Source of the DNA: Sesamum alatum
Lineage: Eukaryota > Streptophyta > Magnoliopsida > Lamiales > Pedaliaceae
Assembly: GCA_034509735.1 (NCBI GenBank)
Contig: JACGWO010000011.1
Location: 20,444,979-20,508,978 of the forward strand
Reading direction: 5' to 3'
Length of the DNA stretch: 64,000 nucleotides
A program made the translations under genes and the position numbers. This document shows positions 32,191 through 43,727 of this stretch, one piece after another. How positions within the stretch are numbered: the stretch's first letter is position 1; each line of letters begins with the position of its first letter. A model generated the notes under the pieces. The model was not told where the DNA came from and made no database searches. It worked only from the letters and a program-made list of their open reading frames with translations.

Positions 32191-35100
32191 GAATGTGATT
32201 ATTTGGAATGCAAGATGTGTTTGTAATAAGCAAAAACTCATAAGCAAGATGATAAAGAAAAAATCTGTCCATAGTTGGAATAATAGACCCACAACAATAG
32301 TGGTATGAGGTCTTTGTCTACCCCCGTCTCGGTCTGGGCTCAATGGTGCGTAATTGTAACACGCATTTGGTGCGTTTTAGCAGAGTCAGTCGAGTATGAG
32401 GTGTTGTGGACTTGTGGGACAAAGAGCAGTTCTTGCATCTGCATCTCCAACACTCTTTTTTTGTATACTCTGGTGTATGGAAAGTGTGATAAGCAAGCAC
32501 ATCGACTATTTGGGATTCTATGCGCTCTCAGATTGATCGATCCACACCTTGGTTCATCCGGGGGGATTTTAATACGATAGTGTCTGTGGCCGAACGGTCC
32601 AATGGTGCTTACCCTTACCATCATTCAATAGAGGGAGTTAGGGAGGAAAATTTTGATCGTGGGTTAATGGCATGGGGTACGAAGGCAAACCGTATACCTC
32701 GACGGATCACTGCCTTTGGCAAAGGCTTGGCTGCATGTTGTTTTCTAGTGACATGCTCTCCCACTAACGTCGGTCCACCACCTTCCTCAATCAAGGTTAG
32801 ACGACAACCCTCTTCTCATTCGGGTCCGAACCCTTATGGCAGCGGGCCCTTCCTCATTGTGTTTCCTAAATATGTGGACTAGACACCTGGATTTCATGTC
32901 AGTAGTAAGGGAGAATTTGCAGCGGCCCTCTTGCTTTTCAAGAATGCAACGTTTGGCCGAGAAGCTAAAACGTCTTAAGCACCGCCTGAAACAGTGGAAT
33001 AAGGACACTTTCAGTAATATTTTTGAACTTTTGGAGCAATCAGAAGGGGTTGTTCTCCAGGCAGAATGCACCTTTGATGCTGACCTGTTGGACGCCAATC
33101 GAATTGCCATAAATTAGTGCACGACTGAACTACAATATGCACTCACGGTTGAAGAGGATTTCTGACACCAAAAACCAGCTTGTAAATGGGTAACGGAGGG
33201 GGAACGTCACACACGGTATTTTCACTCATTGGTTCAGAAAAAACGAGCTCGTGCCGCCATCTCTTCCATATCTGACGAAGGGGAACTACTCACGGATCCT
33301 CAGTCAATTAATGAGTCTGGGGCCTCTTTTTTCTATTCTCTGCTGACAAGCGATGGGGTTAGGCGGGAAAATCTAGTGCCACATTCAGTCCCCCGGCTGG
33401 TCGATGAGGAGTTGGGCTGCTCATTGTACCGCGCCGCCACTGCCAAGGAAGTGTTCAGGGTCATCCGTAAGATGGCGGTTGATAGCACGGCAGGCCCGGA
33501 CGATTTCAGTGTGGTGTTTCAACAGAACGATTGGGAGGCAATTAAACTTGATGTCGTGGAGGTTGTGCAAGATTTCCTCGGCTGGAACCCCATTCCCGTT
33601 AGTTTCACCGCTACCACTATTGTTCTTATCCCCAAAGTCAAGAACCTGACTCAATGGTCGGAGTTTCGACCTATCAACCTCTACAACGTCTCCAACAAGA
33701 TTCTGACGAAGCTTCTAAACGACCAGTTGAAGACCCTCCTGCCACATCTCGAGGTGCCAAATCAGAGTGGATTTGTGCCTCAACAACAAATAGGGGACAA
33801 TATACTCCTTGTCCAAGAGGTCATACACTCCATCTCTACCAATAAAAAGATTGAAACGTCGCACTCAAGCTAGATACGGCAAAGGCTTAAGATAAAGTCA
33901 GTTGGGCATTTTGAAGGATATCTTGCAGCAACTGGATTTTTTGGAGCGTTAGGTTCAACTCTTTCATAACTACACAAGCAATTGCTGGTTTTCATTCTTG
34001 GCTAACGGCTCGTTGAGTGAATTTTTTAAATTATCTTGGGTCTACGGCAAGGGGACCCTCTCTCCCCGACGCTCTTTGTCCTAGCATCGGAATTTCTGTC
34101 GAGGGGATTAAATCGGCTATTCTCGGCAGACGCCTCCCTTGCGTATGAAGGGAGTGAGAGCGTCTCACATTTAGCATACGAAGACGACGTGCTTATCTTT
34201 ACTAATTTGAGGGAGGAGGGGATAGCCACTATTATGGAGTTCTTGCACAATTTCGAGCGTCTATCCAGCTAGTGTATTAACATCTCTAAAAGTTCCTTCA
34301 TCATCTCACCAAAGACTGCGCTCCTGATTAAACGGCAAGTGAAGAGAATCACAAGCTTTGTCTTGAAACCTTTTTCATTTATTTGGGGGTGCCCATCTAC
34401 ATGGGTCAAACGAAGTTGGAGTATTTTGATAAATTTTTTTAGTCGTTGGACTCTAAGATTGGAGGTTGGGAAAAGAAGCTTCTCTCCTATGGTGATCGCC
34501 ACCAACTTATTCGGTCGGTCCTGTCTTCGATGGCGATACATCTCTTTTCGGTGGTCAAGCCACCCAAAGGAGTTCTAGCTCGGGTTGAATGGATGCTCAA
34601 CAAATTTTTCTAGGTCTCATTAGGGATAGTCAAGTGGCTCCATTGGTTATCTTGGTCCCAACTTTTCCAGTTGGTAGCCGAAGGCAGCCTAGGTGTGCGA
34701 CGGCTGATGGATGTGGTCCAAACATTCTCCTACAAGCTATGGTGGCAATTCCGTGATAGCTCGTCGCTTTGGGCAAACTCCAGCAGCGAGAAAGATCTAT
34801 CCGAGGGGGTCGCCACCACGGCGGCATCTGCAATCAGCGCAAGAGGGCGCTGAAGGGAGCATTTTTTGGTCTCTGGGGGCAGGCCGGCTATGTTTTTAGC
34901 ACGACAACTGGCTTGGCCAAGGGCCATTAGTGGAACTATTTCAGCCAACGACTGTCTCATATGAACACGTGGCGTATTATTGGAATGACGACAGGTGGGA
35001 TCTCACCAAGCTAAATAGCGGTCTCCCCCCCCCCCCCCCCAAGTGGCTCAGAAAGTTGTTGGCATTCCGTTTGATGAACTCAGCCAATATAAGTGTTGTT

Positions 35101-35230
35101 GGAAAGGCCAATCTAATGGTGCCTTCTCTCTCAAAACAGCTCGGGACATGGTCCGCACGCCTTTGCCCTGATGGCCTATTCTACAAAACGTGTGGCACCA
35201 CACAATCCTCCTATTACATGGCGGCTTCAG
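32190..35230 (+). pseudogene. LINE 2 ORF2 remnant: endonuclease and reverse transcriptase
   Basis: The start reads MNVIIWNARCVCNKQK, the L1 endonuclease opening with the usual GL/GIG replaced by CVC. The GDFNTIV motif is near 32562. WVTEGERHTRYFHSLVQ (near 33190) leads into the longest intact stretch, 33229-33873, with motifs AGPDDFS, IVLIPKV, FRPINLYNVSNKI and NQSGFVPQQQIGDNILL. After a frameshift come GLRQGDPLSPTLFVLA (from about 34036) and the active site AYEDDVLIF at 34174-34200, YEDD rather than YADD. Both catalytic Asp remain but Ala is Glu. The later segment has runs of C (35025-35040). Confidence 0.8.
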
Positions 35231-35516
35231 CACAATTTTATTCCCCTTGATGATTGCTTGAAGGCAAAAGGCCTCTCAGTTGTTTCCAAGTGCTAGTGTT
35301 GTCAAGAGACTGAATGGGTCCCTTATCTCTTCCTCAATAGCCCGGCTATACGACAGGTTTGGGGATACTTTGGAGCATTGTTCAATTCCCCCCCCCCCCA
35401 CCAACACTAAATTTGTGTCCTCAATGCTCCTTGATTGGAAGTTGTCTTCGGCATTTGTCAAATGAGGCCATGTCCGATTCCTGATTCCCTTACTCATCCT
35501 GTGGTTTGCATGGAAA

Positions 35517-36000
35517 ATGTGTAACAAAGCCAAGTTTGAGGATTGGTGGTTAGCAGCAGCAACAATTATCAGGCATGTATTGGCCTACCTTTGGAGAATG
35601 TATAAGGCTCATGCCCTTACGGCCGAGCACTGGAGAGGGGACTTGCACATTGACCAGAATGTGGAGTTCACTTTCTCCTACTCCTCCCCTCCCAAATCAA
35701 TTTTTTGTCGTTGGTGTCCGCCGAGGGAGGGTGAGTGGAAGTTGAACAGTGACGGTGCATCGAAAGGGAATCCTGGCCCTTCGGGGGCGGGAGGTCTCCT
35801 ACGGGACCATCGGGGACATTTGTTGTTGGCTTACTACGAATATTGGGCAAGCAAACTAATGTTTTTGCTAAAATGCATGTTGTTGTATATGGGCTAGAAC
35901 TAGCATCAGATGTCGGGTGTGAGGCAATCTGGGTAGAGTTTGACGCTCTTACTGTGGTTTGTATCATTCAGACCGAGACTGGAGACTGGAGCATATAGCA
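35517..36000 (+). pseudogene. LINE 2 RNase H domain remnant
   Basis: The frame to 35897 contains WKLNSDGASKGNPGPSGAGG, the first strand of plant LINE RNase H with the catalytic Asp, then LLRDHRGHLLLAYYE. The Glu-bearing helix is frameshifted (GLELASDVGCEAIWVEFDAL near 35890-35945). Length and order match a normal domain, but frameshifts prevent an intact product. Confidence 0.8.
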
Positions 36001-36364
36001 CTTGCTCACGCAATTATGTAAACTGAAGAGACAGTTGCACATTTGCTTCTCATACACATACAGTGAATCTAACTAGTCGACGGACCTCCTGGCTAATATG
36101 GCGTGCAGCAAGTAGGGCGTTGTGGTTTTCTCTCAAGCGCACGGTCACCTAGCGGTGCACATTCGCTTGGACATTCTCTTCCCGAACTTTCAGTTTTGGT
36201 CTTTCCATTGATAGTTAGGACATTCTTTGTAAAGGGAGAACGTACTCCTTCTTTATTTTTTCTAGAGTGTATAGGGACATTTTTGCTAAACGCAATAAAC
36301 AGGTAGGGGTCCTCGCCAAACCTCCCGCCTGGACATAGGTGGTGTTCGTCAAAAAAATAATAAT

Positions 36365-37144
36365 AATCCTAATGCATGAATTAACATATTTTTAACTACA
36401 CGTCTCTCTCTCTCCCTCTTGTTAAGTAAAGCATATTTCACACATACAAGAATTGAAAGGAAAAGAATAAACTGGAATCTCGAATAAAATAAAAGAATTA
36501 CCAAAGAAGGCACTTACGTTATATACTAGTACCAAAAGAATTTAAATCAAAATAAAATACTACTCGTAGTAAATTGGATGACACTTGAATTTTGTAACAA
36601 ATTGAGCTGGATTTTTTTTTTCAAATTTTATTGTATTTTATATTCAAAATAACATTTACACGTCATATTTATAAAAATTACGCCATTTATTTTATTTAAA
36701 TAAATTATACAAGTAACAAATATATGTCAATTGAGATAAAAGTTATAATTACAAAATTTTAAACAAAAAATTCAATCCGAATCCTAATTTTGATCGGAAG
36801 TTGGCTTTCCATTTCTCATTTTACTATGTGTTTGAAATCATATTAATTCTAATATTTTAATTCAGAATCATATTACCCAATTTTCTCAGTTTTTTAAATT
36901 AATAACAACAATAAAGAATATAAAATTTAATTTGGAGGATCTATCGTATATATACCACAATGTATTAGAGTATATACGATGTTCTGAATATGTTTAACAG
37001 CAAGGGCCACGATGGCTTTCATATGATCATCCCAACCTCTTGATGAGTCGGTTCTGGTTTACTAAGGCAAATATTTCAGTTGATAAACCAATGTTTCTTT
37101 GGCGTAATTATTAAGATATTAATATTAAATGATTATTTTGAATA
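36365..37144. other. Intergenic, nothing recognised
   Basis: AT-rich sequence between the LINE 2 tail and a MITE. No gene-like frame. Confidence 0.4.
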
Positions 37145-37612
37145 GAGTAAATTATAACTATTCCTTAAAGTTTAGCATAATTATGAATACTCTTTTGTTA
37201 TTTGAGAAATTACAAATATTCTTCTGATTTTAATAGTCGACTAACAACTAGCTCAATCCGTTAGTCTCTGTTAGGTTTTCCTTCATTTTTTTGTAATGAA
37301 CTGACCAAAATGTCCTTGTGCACTATAAATAAAAAAAAATATTTATTTTAAAAAAATGAATTTTTTTTATGGACTAAGTGAATACATTTTTATAGTTTTT
37401 CAAATTTTTTCCATCCAACTCGCCCATTTTTTTAAATTTTTTTTATTTTTTTCAGAAAAAAAAAATACAGCAAAGGCAAAATTAATAATTTCAGGCTTCC
37501 GTCTAATAAAGATTACATAATTTCATCAAACATCAGGGGGTCTTCATAATTTTTAAACGAGAGGTGTTCGTAATTATGTTAATCCTCAGGGGAGTTCGTT
37601 GTAATTTATCTT
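37145..37612. mobile_element. MITE-like foldback element
   Basis: The ends are inverted copies: GAGTAAATTATAACTATTCC at the left and GTTGTAATTTATC at the right, with matching inner blocks (AAATTACAAATATTC against the tail half). It is the same family as 50031-50458. Confidence 0.7.
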
Positions 37613-37643
37613 TTCACAATTTAAACTTTTAGATGAAATGATC

Positions 37644-38042
37644 GGCAAAATTACACTTTTGGTCCCATAGGACTGGGGGGTCAACACTTTTGGTCCCGCA
37701 CTTCTTGAAATGACCAATTTAGTTTCAAAATTGGGAATTTTCGGCAATTTTGGTCCCGTGCTTCTTGAAATGACCAATTTAGTCCCAAACTTGGGAATGT
37801 TCGACACATTTGGTCCCATTAGACAATTTTCATCAAAAATATTAACGGTAAACGTCTCGCTATTAGTGGGACCAAATGTGTCGAAAATTCCCGATTTTTG
37901 GTACTAAATTGGTCATTTCAGGAAGCGTGGGACCAAAAGTGTCGAAAATTCTCAATTTTGAAACTAAATTGGTCATTTCAGGAAGCACGGGACCAAAAGT
38001 GTTGACCCCTCAATTCTATGGGACCAAAAGTGTAATTTTGCC
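37644..38042. mobile_element. MITE-like palindrome, 'TTGGTCCC' family
   Basis: GGCAAAATTACACTTTTGGTC (37644) is mirrored by GACCAAAAGTGTAATTTTGCC ending at 38042. The inner block GAAATGACCAATTTAGT appears twice on the left and its complement twice on the right, so nearly the whole element folds back on itself. Confidence 0.8.
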
Positions 38043-38995
38043 TGAAGTGGTCATTTAATATGATTTCAAAGTCAGGCCAAAGACAAGACGTTTTGGGTCA
38101 AATTTCATTGCCACCTATTTATCCAGACGGGTTTAACGTGAAGAGTTTGCATGTGATCATGAGAGAGAACATATTAAGGTATTAATATTAAATTATTCAC
38201 CTCTCTGACAAGTTTAAACTTATAGATGACGGGATCGTTTAACAGTACTGCCTCACTTAAAAAAGAAGATTACGAAGTCGTATTCTGAGAATCTTCACCT
38301 GAGAAATTTGAGGAATAGAAACTCAATCCAGCCTTAGTCGTAAAATCCCACATGAAATGAAAATTATATTTTTTTATTTGGTCTATGTCGATCCATAAAC
38401 ACTCATCATATATTTATACTCTCTTAGTATGATTTATTATAAAAATAAATTATATAGATGAAATTATGCATGAGATAAATAAAATATAAGGAGCCACTAT
38501 AAAAATTTAGAACATCACCGTAAATTCATTAGTTAATTAAGCAACTCAATTTTATTCCAAATACATAAAAAAATCTTATTCAAACCCGATCTCATCAAAT
38601 CTATTTAATTACGTACAGACTCTTGAATTCTCATTCAAGAATTTCTCCAATTCCTAAACCTGTATATAATTGAAAAAGAAATAGAAAAAAAACAATTATA
38701 GTATATATATATATATAAATTAATTCAGCATTTTTAAAATTCAAAATTTTCAAATTAAAGTTACCATTCGTATATTTGTTGTTCCTATTAAGCATAATGA
38801 ATGATCCTAGATCATGCTACTCACACACAAAAATAAAAGGAAAAAAAAATCATCACTCTACTTCAATATCCATTGAGTTTTGGCAAGAACGCAATCGAAG
38901 ACGGATTCAAGGGAACGACGGAAACCAGCAGTGGTAGCAGCGATGGTGCTTGAGCGGTGTCGCCAGTGTATTTTGAGTAGAAACCTTATTACGGG
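38043..38995. other. Intergenic, nothing recognised
   Basis: AT-rich DNA with no supported gene. Confidence 0.4.
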
Positions 38996-39868
38996 AGTGG
39001 TTATGCGAGTTTCGAAAAAATTGCTTTTCAGTTTCTGGATGTTGCAAAATACTTTTGAAGTGTTTGGAATACCAACTACTGTTTCTGAAACTACTACGAA
39101 AAATACTTTTAAGCCAAAAGCTGGAAGCACCTTAGGAGGTGCTTCTAACTGCTTTAGTTTTTTTTGTAAATAAATTTAACTTCCTTTTAAATTATTTTAC
39201 CCTTATTATAATAATTTTTATTCGATTTTACCTTTTTTAATTTATCTTCAAAAATTTCATCTAAAATTGATGTTAGAATTTTTAAATAATTTGAATAATC
39301 TATCACTAAAAAAATTTATAATTTCACATATTTAATATTTTATATTTTTTATATTTTATTTTCTATATTATTTGATATTATTCCTAAATCATAGAAAGAT
39401 ATAATTAAATTGCTCTGATTAATTAAAAAAATATTTTTTTCAATCGTGCAAGTTTATTTATTGTGCATGAATGAACAATTATATTAATTGGAACATTATT
39501 GAATTAAACATTTGATTTTTTTTTGGTATTGAATATTTTAATAATGTAAATGATAATCATTTTGTAAATATGAAAATATACTAATTAAAATAAAATTTAT
39601 TATTTTTTGAGGAAAAATAATTATTATAATTAAGAGATAAGTGTAAATATTAAGCAAAAATAGCATCTTTTTAATACATGGGGACAAAATAGTCTTTTGA
39701 TTAATTAAACTTATTTTAGAATTGTTTTTCCCCCAAACGCTACCCAATTTAACTTTTATTTATTTTTCACTTTTTTTATAAATACTATCCACTATTGATT
39801 CTTCTTCAACTTTCAATATTTTCTACTAAAATTATTTTTTTAAAAGCAGAAACACTCGCAAACTTTGC
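38996..39868. mobile_element. hAT-like non-autonomous element (copy 2 of 51405-52294)
   Basis: It aligns along its whole length with 51405-52294. Both share TTTTAAGCCAAAAGCTGGAA near 39110, GGAGGTGCTTCT, a long AT-rich middle, and a right end AAAAGCAGAAACACTCGCAAAC. No transposase. Confidence 0.65.
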
Positions 39869-40462
39869 ATATATCTGCCTTGTATAGAATTTGGAAAAAT
39901 CCATGAACAAAGCGATTGGATACCAAACAATAACTAATTAAAAAAAAAATTAAACATATGTATATATAGTGTATCCGTATATATGTGTATAAAGATGATA
40001 TAGTAATAATGATCACAAGGGTGATGATTTTCATGCAGGATGATTTTATGCTTTGTGGGTCTTTGTCCCCCGGCTCTCTTGTGTTTGTCAGAGTAAGCAA
40101 GCAGCCTTTTCTCCTCTCTCTCTCTTTTCCGCTTTTCAACGCTTCTTTCTTGCTTTTCCAACATGGGTTTTTGTTGAACAGTTAGTTCAGTTGAACCCTA
40201 ATTATATGGGACCTGGACCAAGAATTCAGACAAGAGATATGGAAAAAGGACAACAACTATATATATATATACGTATATATATGCATATATATATGGTCCC
40301 TTGTCACCTTATTCTTTGGCTTCAAGTAGGTTGCAATGATGACGGAAATGATTCTGTCTGTGGGAACTTGTGTCTTTAATTTGCTTCATATATATATAGC
40401 TCGTCTTCTAGCTCTTTTATACTATATATATAGATATATATGTATATGTATGAGTTTTGTGA
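39869..40462. other. 3' flank of the NAC gene
   Basis: The stretch lies downstream of the NAC stop codon on the minus strand and should contain its 3' UTR and poly(A) site. It has AT-dinucleotide runs near 40258-40292 and 40388-40450. No other gene is seen. Confidence 0.4.
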
Positions 40463-43400
40463 CTATCCATGATGATCCGGGTTGTCGGGGTCTGGCCAGA
40501 ACGTGGAGTACTTCAACCATTCTGCTTCATGTGGGTTTGTAATGGATGATGATTCCTGCAAACCAAATTCATACATATGCAGGGTTAGGTGTTTTAAGTT
40601 TACTACTTAGTGTGTGTTTCAGGGAGTGAAGTTAAATGTGATTGACTAATGGGTGGTGGTGTGTCATGAAATTCTTGGTTTATCAGTCAACTTTATATTA
40701 AATTAGTTGTTCTGGCAAGTTGTTCCTAAGTGCATATAATAAATATTCTTTTGCATTTTAAAATATATTATAATTATTATAAATAAGATTAAAATATAAA
40801 TCATTACATCTCATTAAAACAATAAAAGAAATAAAAAAAAACTAATTTATCAATTAGTGAAACTTCGGAAATATAATAAGTTGGTTATATTATCGATTAA
40901 AGGGCATTTTTGACCTCACAAAAAATGGTGCAAAGGTGTAAGTAACCGTCGTTTGTGAGTATTGGAGGGGGTTTTCTTTATATAATAGTATAGATGTGCT
41001 ATCGTGTTGTCGAAATTCTTGCCCGGATCAGATTTGGTCAAGACCAAATCAATCATAAATCAAATTTGATATACTTGTTATATGATTGGTCACTTTTCCT
41101 TAATTGTACACTAATCACACAGCAAATATATTGTACTTGTTATATGATTGATTCAAGTTTGACCGAACCCGATCTAAATTAGAACTTCCCTAAAATTATA
41201 GCATATCATTCGTGATAAAATAATGTAATTAGATGGATTATATAATGTCATCGTATCTGCAATATCATTCAACATTACCGGCAATATATATATACATATA
41301 TATTTGGTGAAGATGGGTTATGTATTCTTGGTCCTATAACTTACGTCAGTTGGCGTTTTCGTCCTTCAACTTTTTAAGATAGTATTTTGTTCTCGCATCT
41401 TCTAGGTTCTTACGATTTCAGTCCTTTTTTTCATTAGACTTCACCCTTCTCGCTGGAACAAATCATGTACATCTCAAGTGACCTTGGGTTACTGTTCCTA
41501 TTGGGTCATTTTTTCTCAACGCTTTTGTCTTTTAATTTCTATGATAACATTTTGGCTATACATCTTTTAAATTTTCACAATGTATGTTTTTTTACCGCTG
41601 AAATTCACCCTTCTCGCCGATAAAGGTCAACTCTAGCAAAAATGACTAGAATCACAAAAATTAGAAAGATGCAGGGACCAAAATGCTACCCTAAAAAGTT
41701 AAAGGATGAAAAAACGTCAAATAACTTAATTAAGTTATGAGATCAAAAATGCATTTAACTTGTATCTTTACGTATTATAAGATTGACACTAGCCGATCTA
41801 TAGACGTGTCGATCAACATAATTATCAAATGTCAACCATTACTTCATCTAAAATGTCATCTTAAATCAAATTCTGACCATAGTTCTGGAAACAAGTTTAG
41901 TACTCTCTTTCTTTCCTAGGATGTCTATGAGGGGAAAGTCTCCCGGTCTTTTATTTTTCTTCATGAGATTTGTCAATTATATATAATATTTAACAACATT
42001 CGTATGTTTCTTTATGTAATTGAATCGTTTTCTATTGTAAAGTACATATCTAACTAGGATATAGCTTTAGTTTCCTCAAACTTTATAATATTCTCTTATG
42101 CCAACTGCTGGAATTGCATCTCATACAAATTAATCAGTTTAAAAAACAGCCTTTTAAAAGGTTTTTAGGTGCATCAATTTCATCACTTTTGTTGTTCAAA
42201 AGTAGAGTAAAGGAGGATTCTTGGTTCTTGCAGCAGCTTCCACAATTGACGGCTTTTAGTTCTACCAGTCTGGAAATTCTAGTCTAAATCGAGTTTAGTT
42301 CAAATTTAAATTAATTATAAATTAAATGTAATGTATTTGTTGTGTGATTTATGTACAGTTAAAATAAAATATTTGTAGAAAAAAAAATGAAGATTCCTAT
42401 ATGTATCTTTTCCTATCCAATGTATGTTACAATTAATATAGGACTATAATTCGTTCTCCCAAAAAGCAGGCACAATTTTGCAAGATCCCTTGTTGAAGAA
42501 AAATGTCAACTAAACACACTAGATTGGAGAAAAAAAAAAAAAAAAAAAAGTTCTAATTCTACAGTACTAAAAGTTTTCTGTGATGTTGAAATTTTTATTT
42601 GCTGATTTCACTAGAAAACAGTTAAATTATTCCCTACATCCTAAATAATTATGACACAAAATTATGGCAAATCAATAGTATCTACTACTATCAAACAAAA
42701 CAAATACGAAAACTTAAATTTGGATCAAGGTTAATCTAAAATTTACCATGATTCGCATAAACAACATACATTTAAATATTATTTAGCCGTGGTTAATTAG
42801 TATTTGTAACAATTTTTTACTTTGACCATAATAATAAAGATAAAATTATATTTTTGATCCTGTAATTATAAGTCGTTAGCACTTTTGGTCCTATAACTTA
42901 CCCCACTTACACATATAGTCATTTTTTTGACAAATTTATTGTTGAACATCTGACATCTAGTCCTTTTTTTGACAAATTTAGTCCTGTCTTGGGAATTTTG
43001 TCTCATTCTCACTCGAGTAAACACTAAAACAAAATTAATATTAGCTACATTTTTAATGACCATGGCTAAAAACCGTGGCAAATAACTATTATTAACTACG
43101 GTTAAATAAAAACCGATGCAAAAACCAATTTTTCCACCATTAAAAAATTATTTGCCACGGCTTTTAGCCGTGGTAAAAACATTCGCCATGGCTTTTAGCC
43201 ATTGCAAATGTTTTCGCCATCCTCGCAAAAACCACGGCTGACAACCGTTGCGTGGCGGTGGCCAATGACTATTTGCTACAGTTATTTAGTATCAACCATG
43301 GCAATTAGCCATGGTTAAATCTCATATTTTTTTGTAGTGAAATATCATTTTTGGTCTTGTAATTATATGTCATCAGGACCAAATTTGTCAACACGGGATT

Positions 43401-43696
43401 AAATTTGCCAAAAAAGGACCAAATCTGATATGTTTTGGACTAAATTCGTCGAAAAAAAAGACTAAATATGTAAATAAAGTAAGTTATAGAATCAAAAATA
43501 CTAATAACCTAAAGTTATAGGACTAAAAATACAATTTTACCAATAACAAATTATAACAAAAAGTCATGCATTTCATGGTTAAAAAGTACTAGATAATTGT
43601 GATACTAACTTGTTTGGTGGCAGTTGAGGTGCAGCCCATGATGAGTTCCTCCAATCCAGACGCAGACCTTCCCCCAATTTTATGATGCTGTTCCGC

Positions 43697-43727
<31 letters not shown>

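Larger units (their letters stand above)
31473..36364 (+). mobile_element. Degenerate L1-type LINE retrotransposon (LINE 2)
   Basis: Collinear with LINE 1 but from a different, more GC-rich subfamily. It has an ORF1 tail (31530-31893), endonuclease start (32190), GDFN motif (about 32562-32573), reverse transcriptase (33229-34272), connection region, RNase H (35720-36000) and a 3' end TTCGTCAAAAAAATAATAAT near 36343-36362. No DUF4283 or CCHC knuckle is seen, so ORF1 is 5'-truncated. Stops and frameshifts break it. Exact 5' end and target duplication are not visible. Confidence 0.8.

Noticed and set aside
37586..38058. Repeated TGPKLPKIPN-like protein frames on both strands
   Set aside because: They are translations of the palindromic MITE at 37644-38042; repeats arise from the inverted structure.
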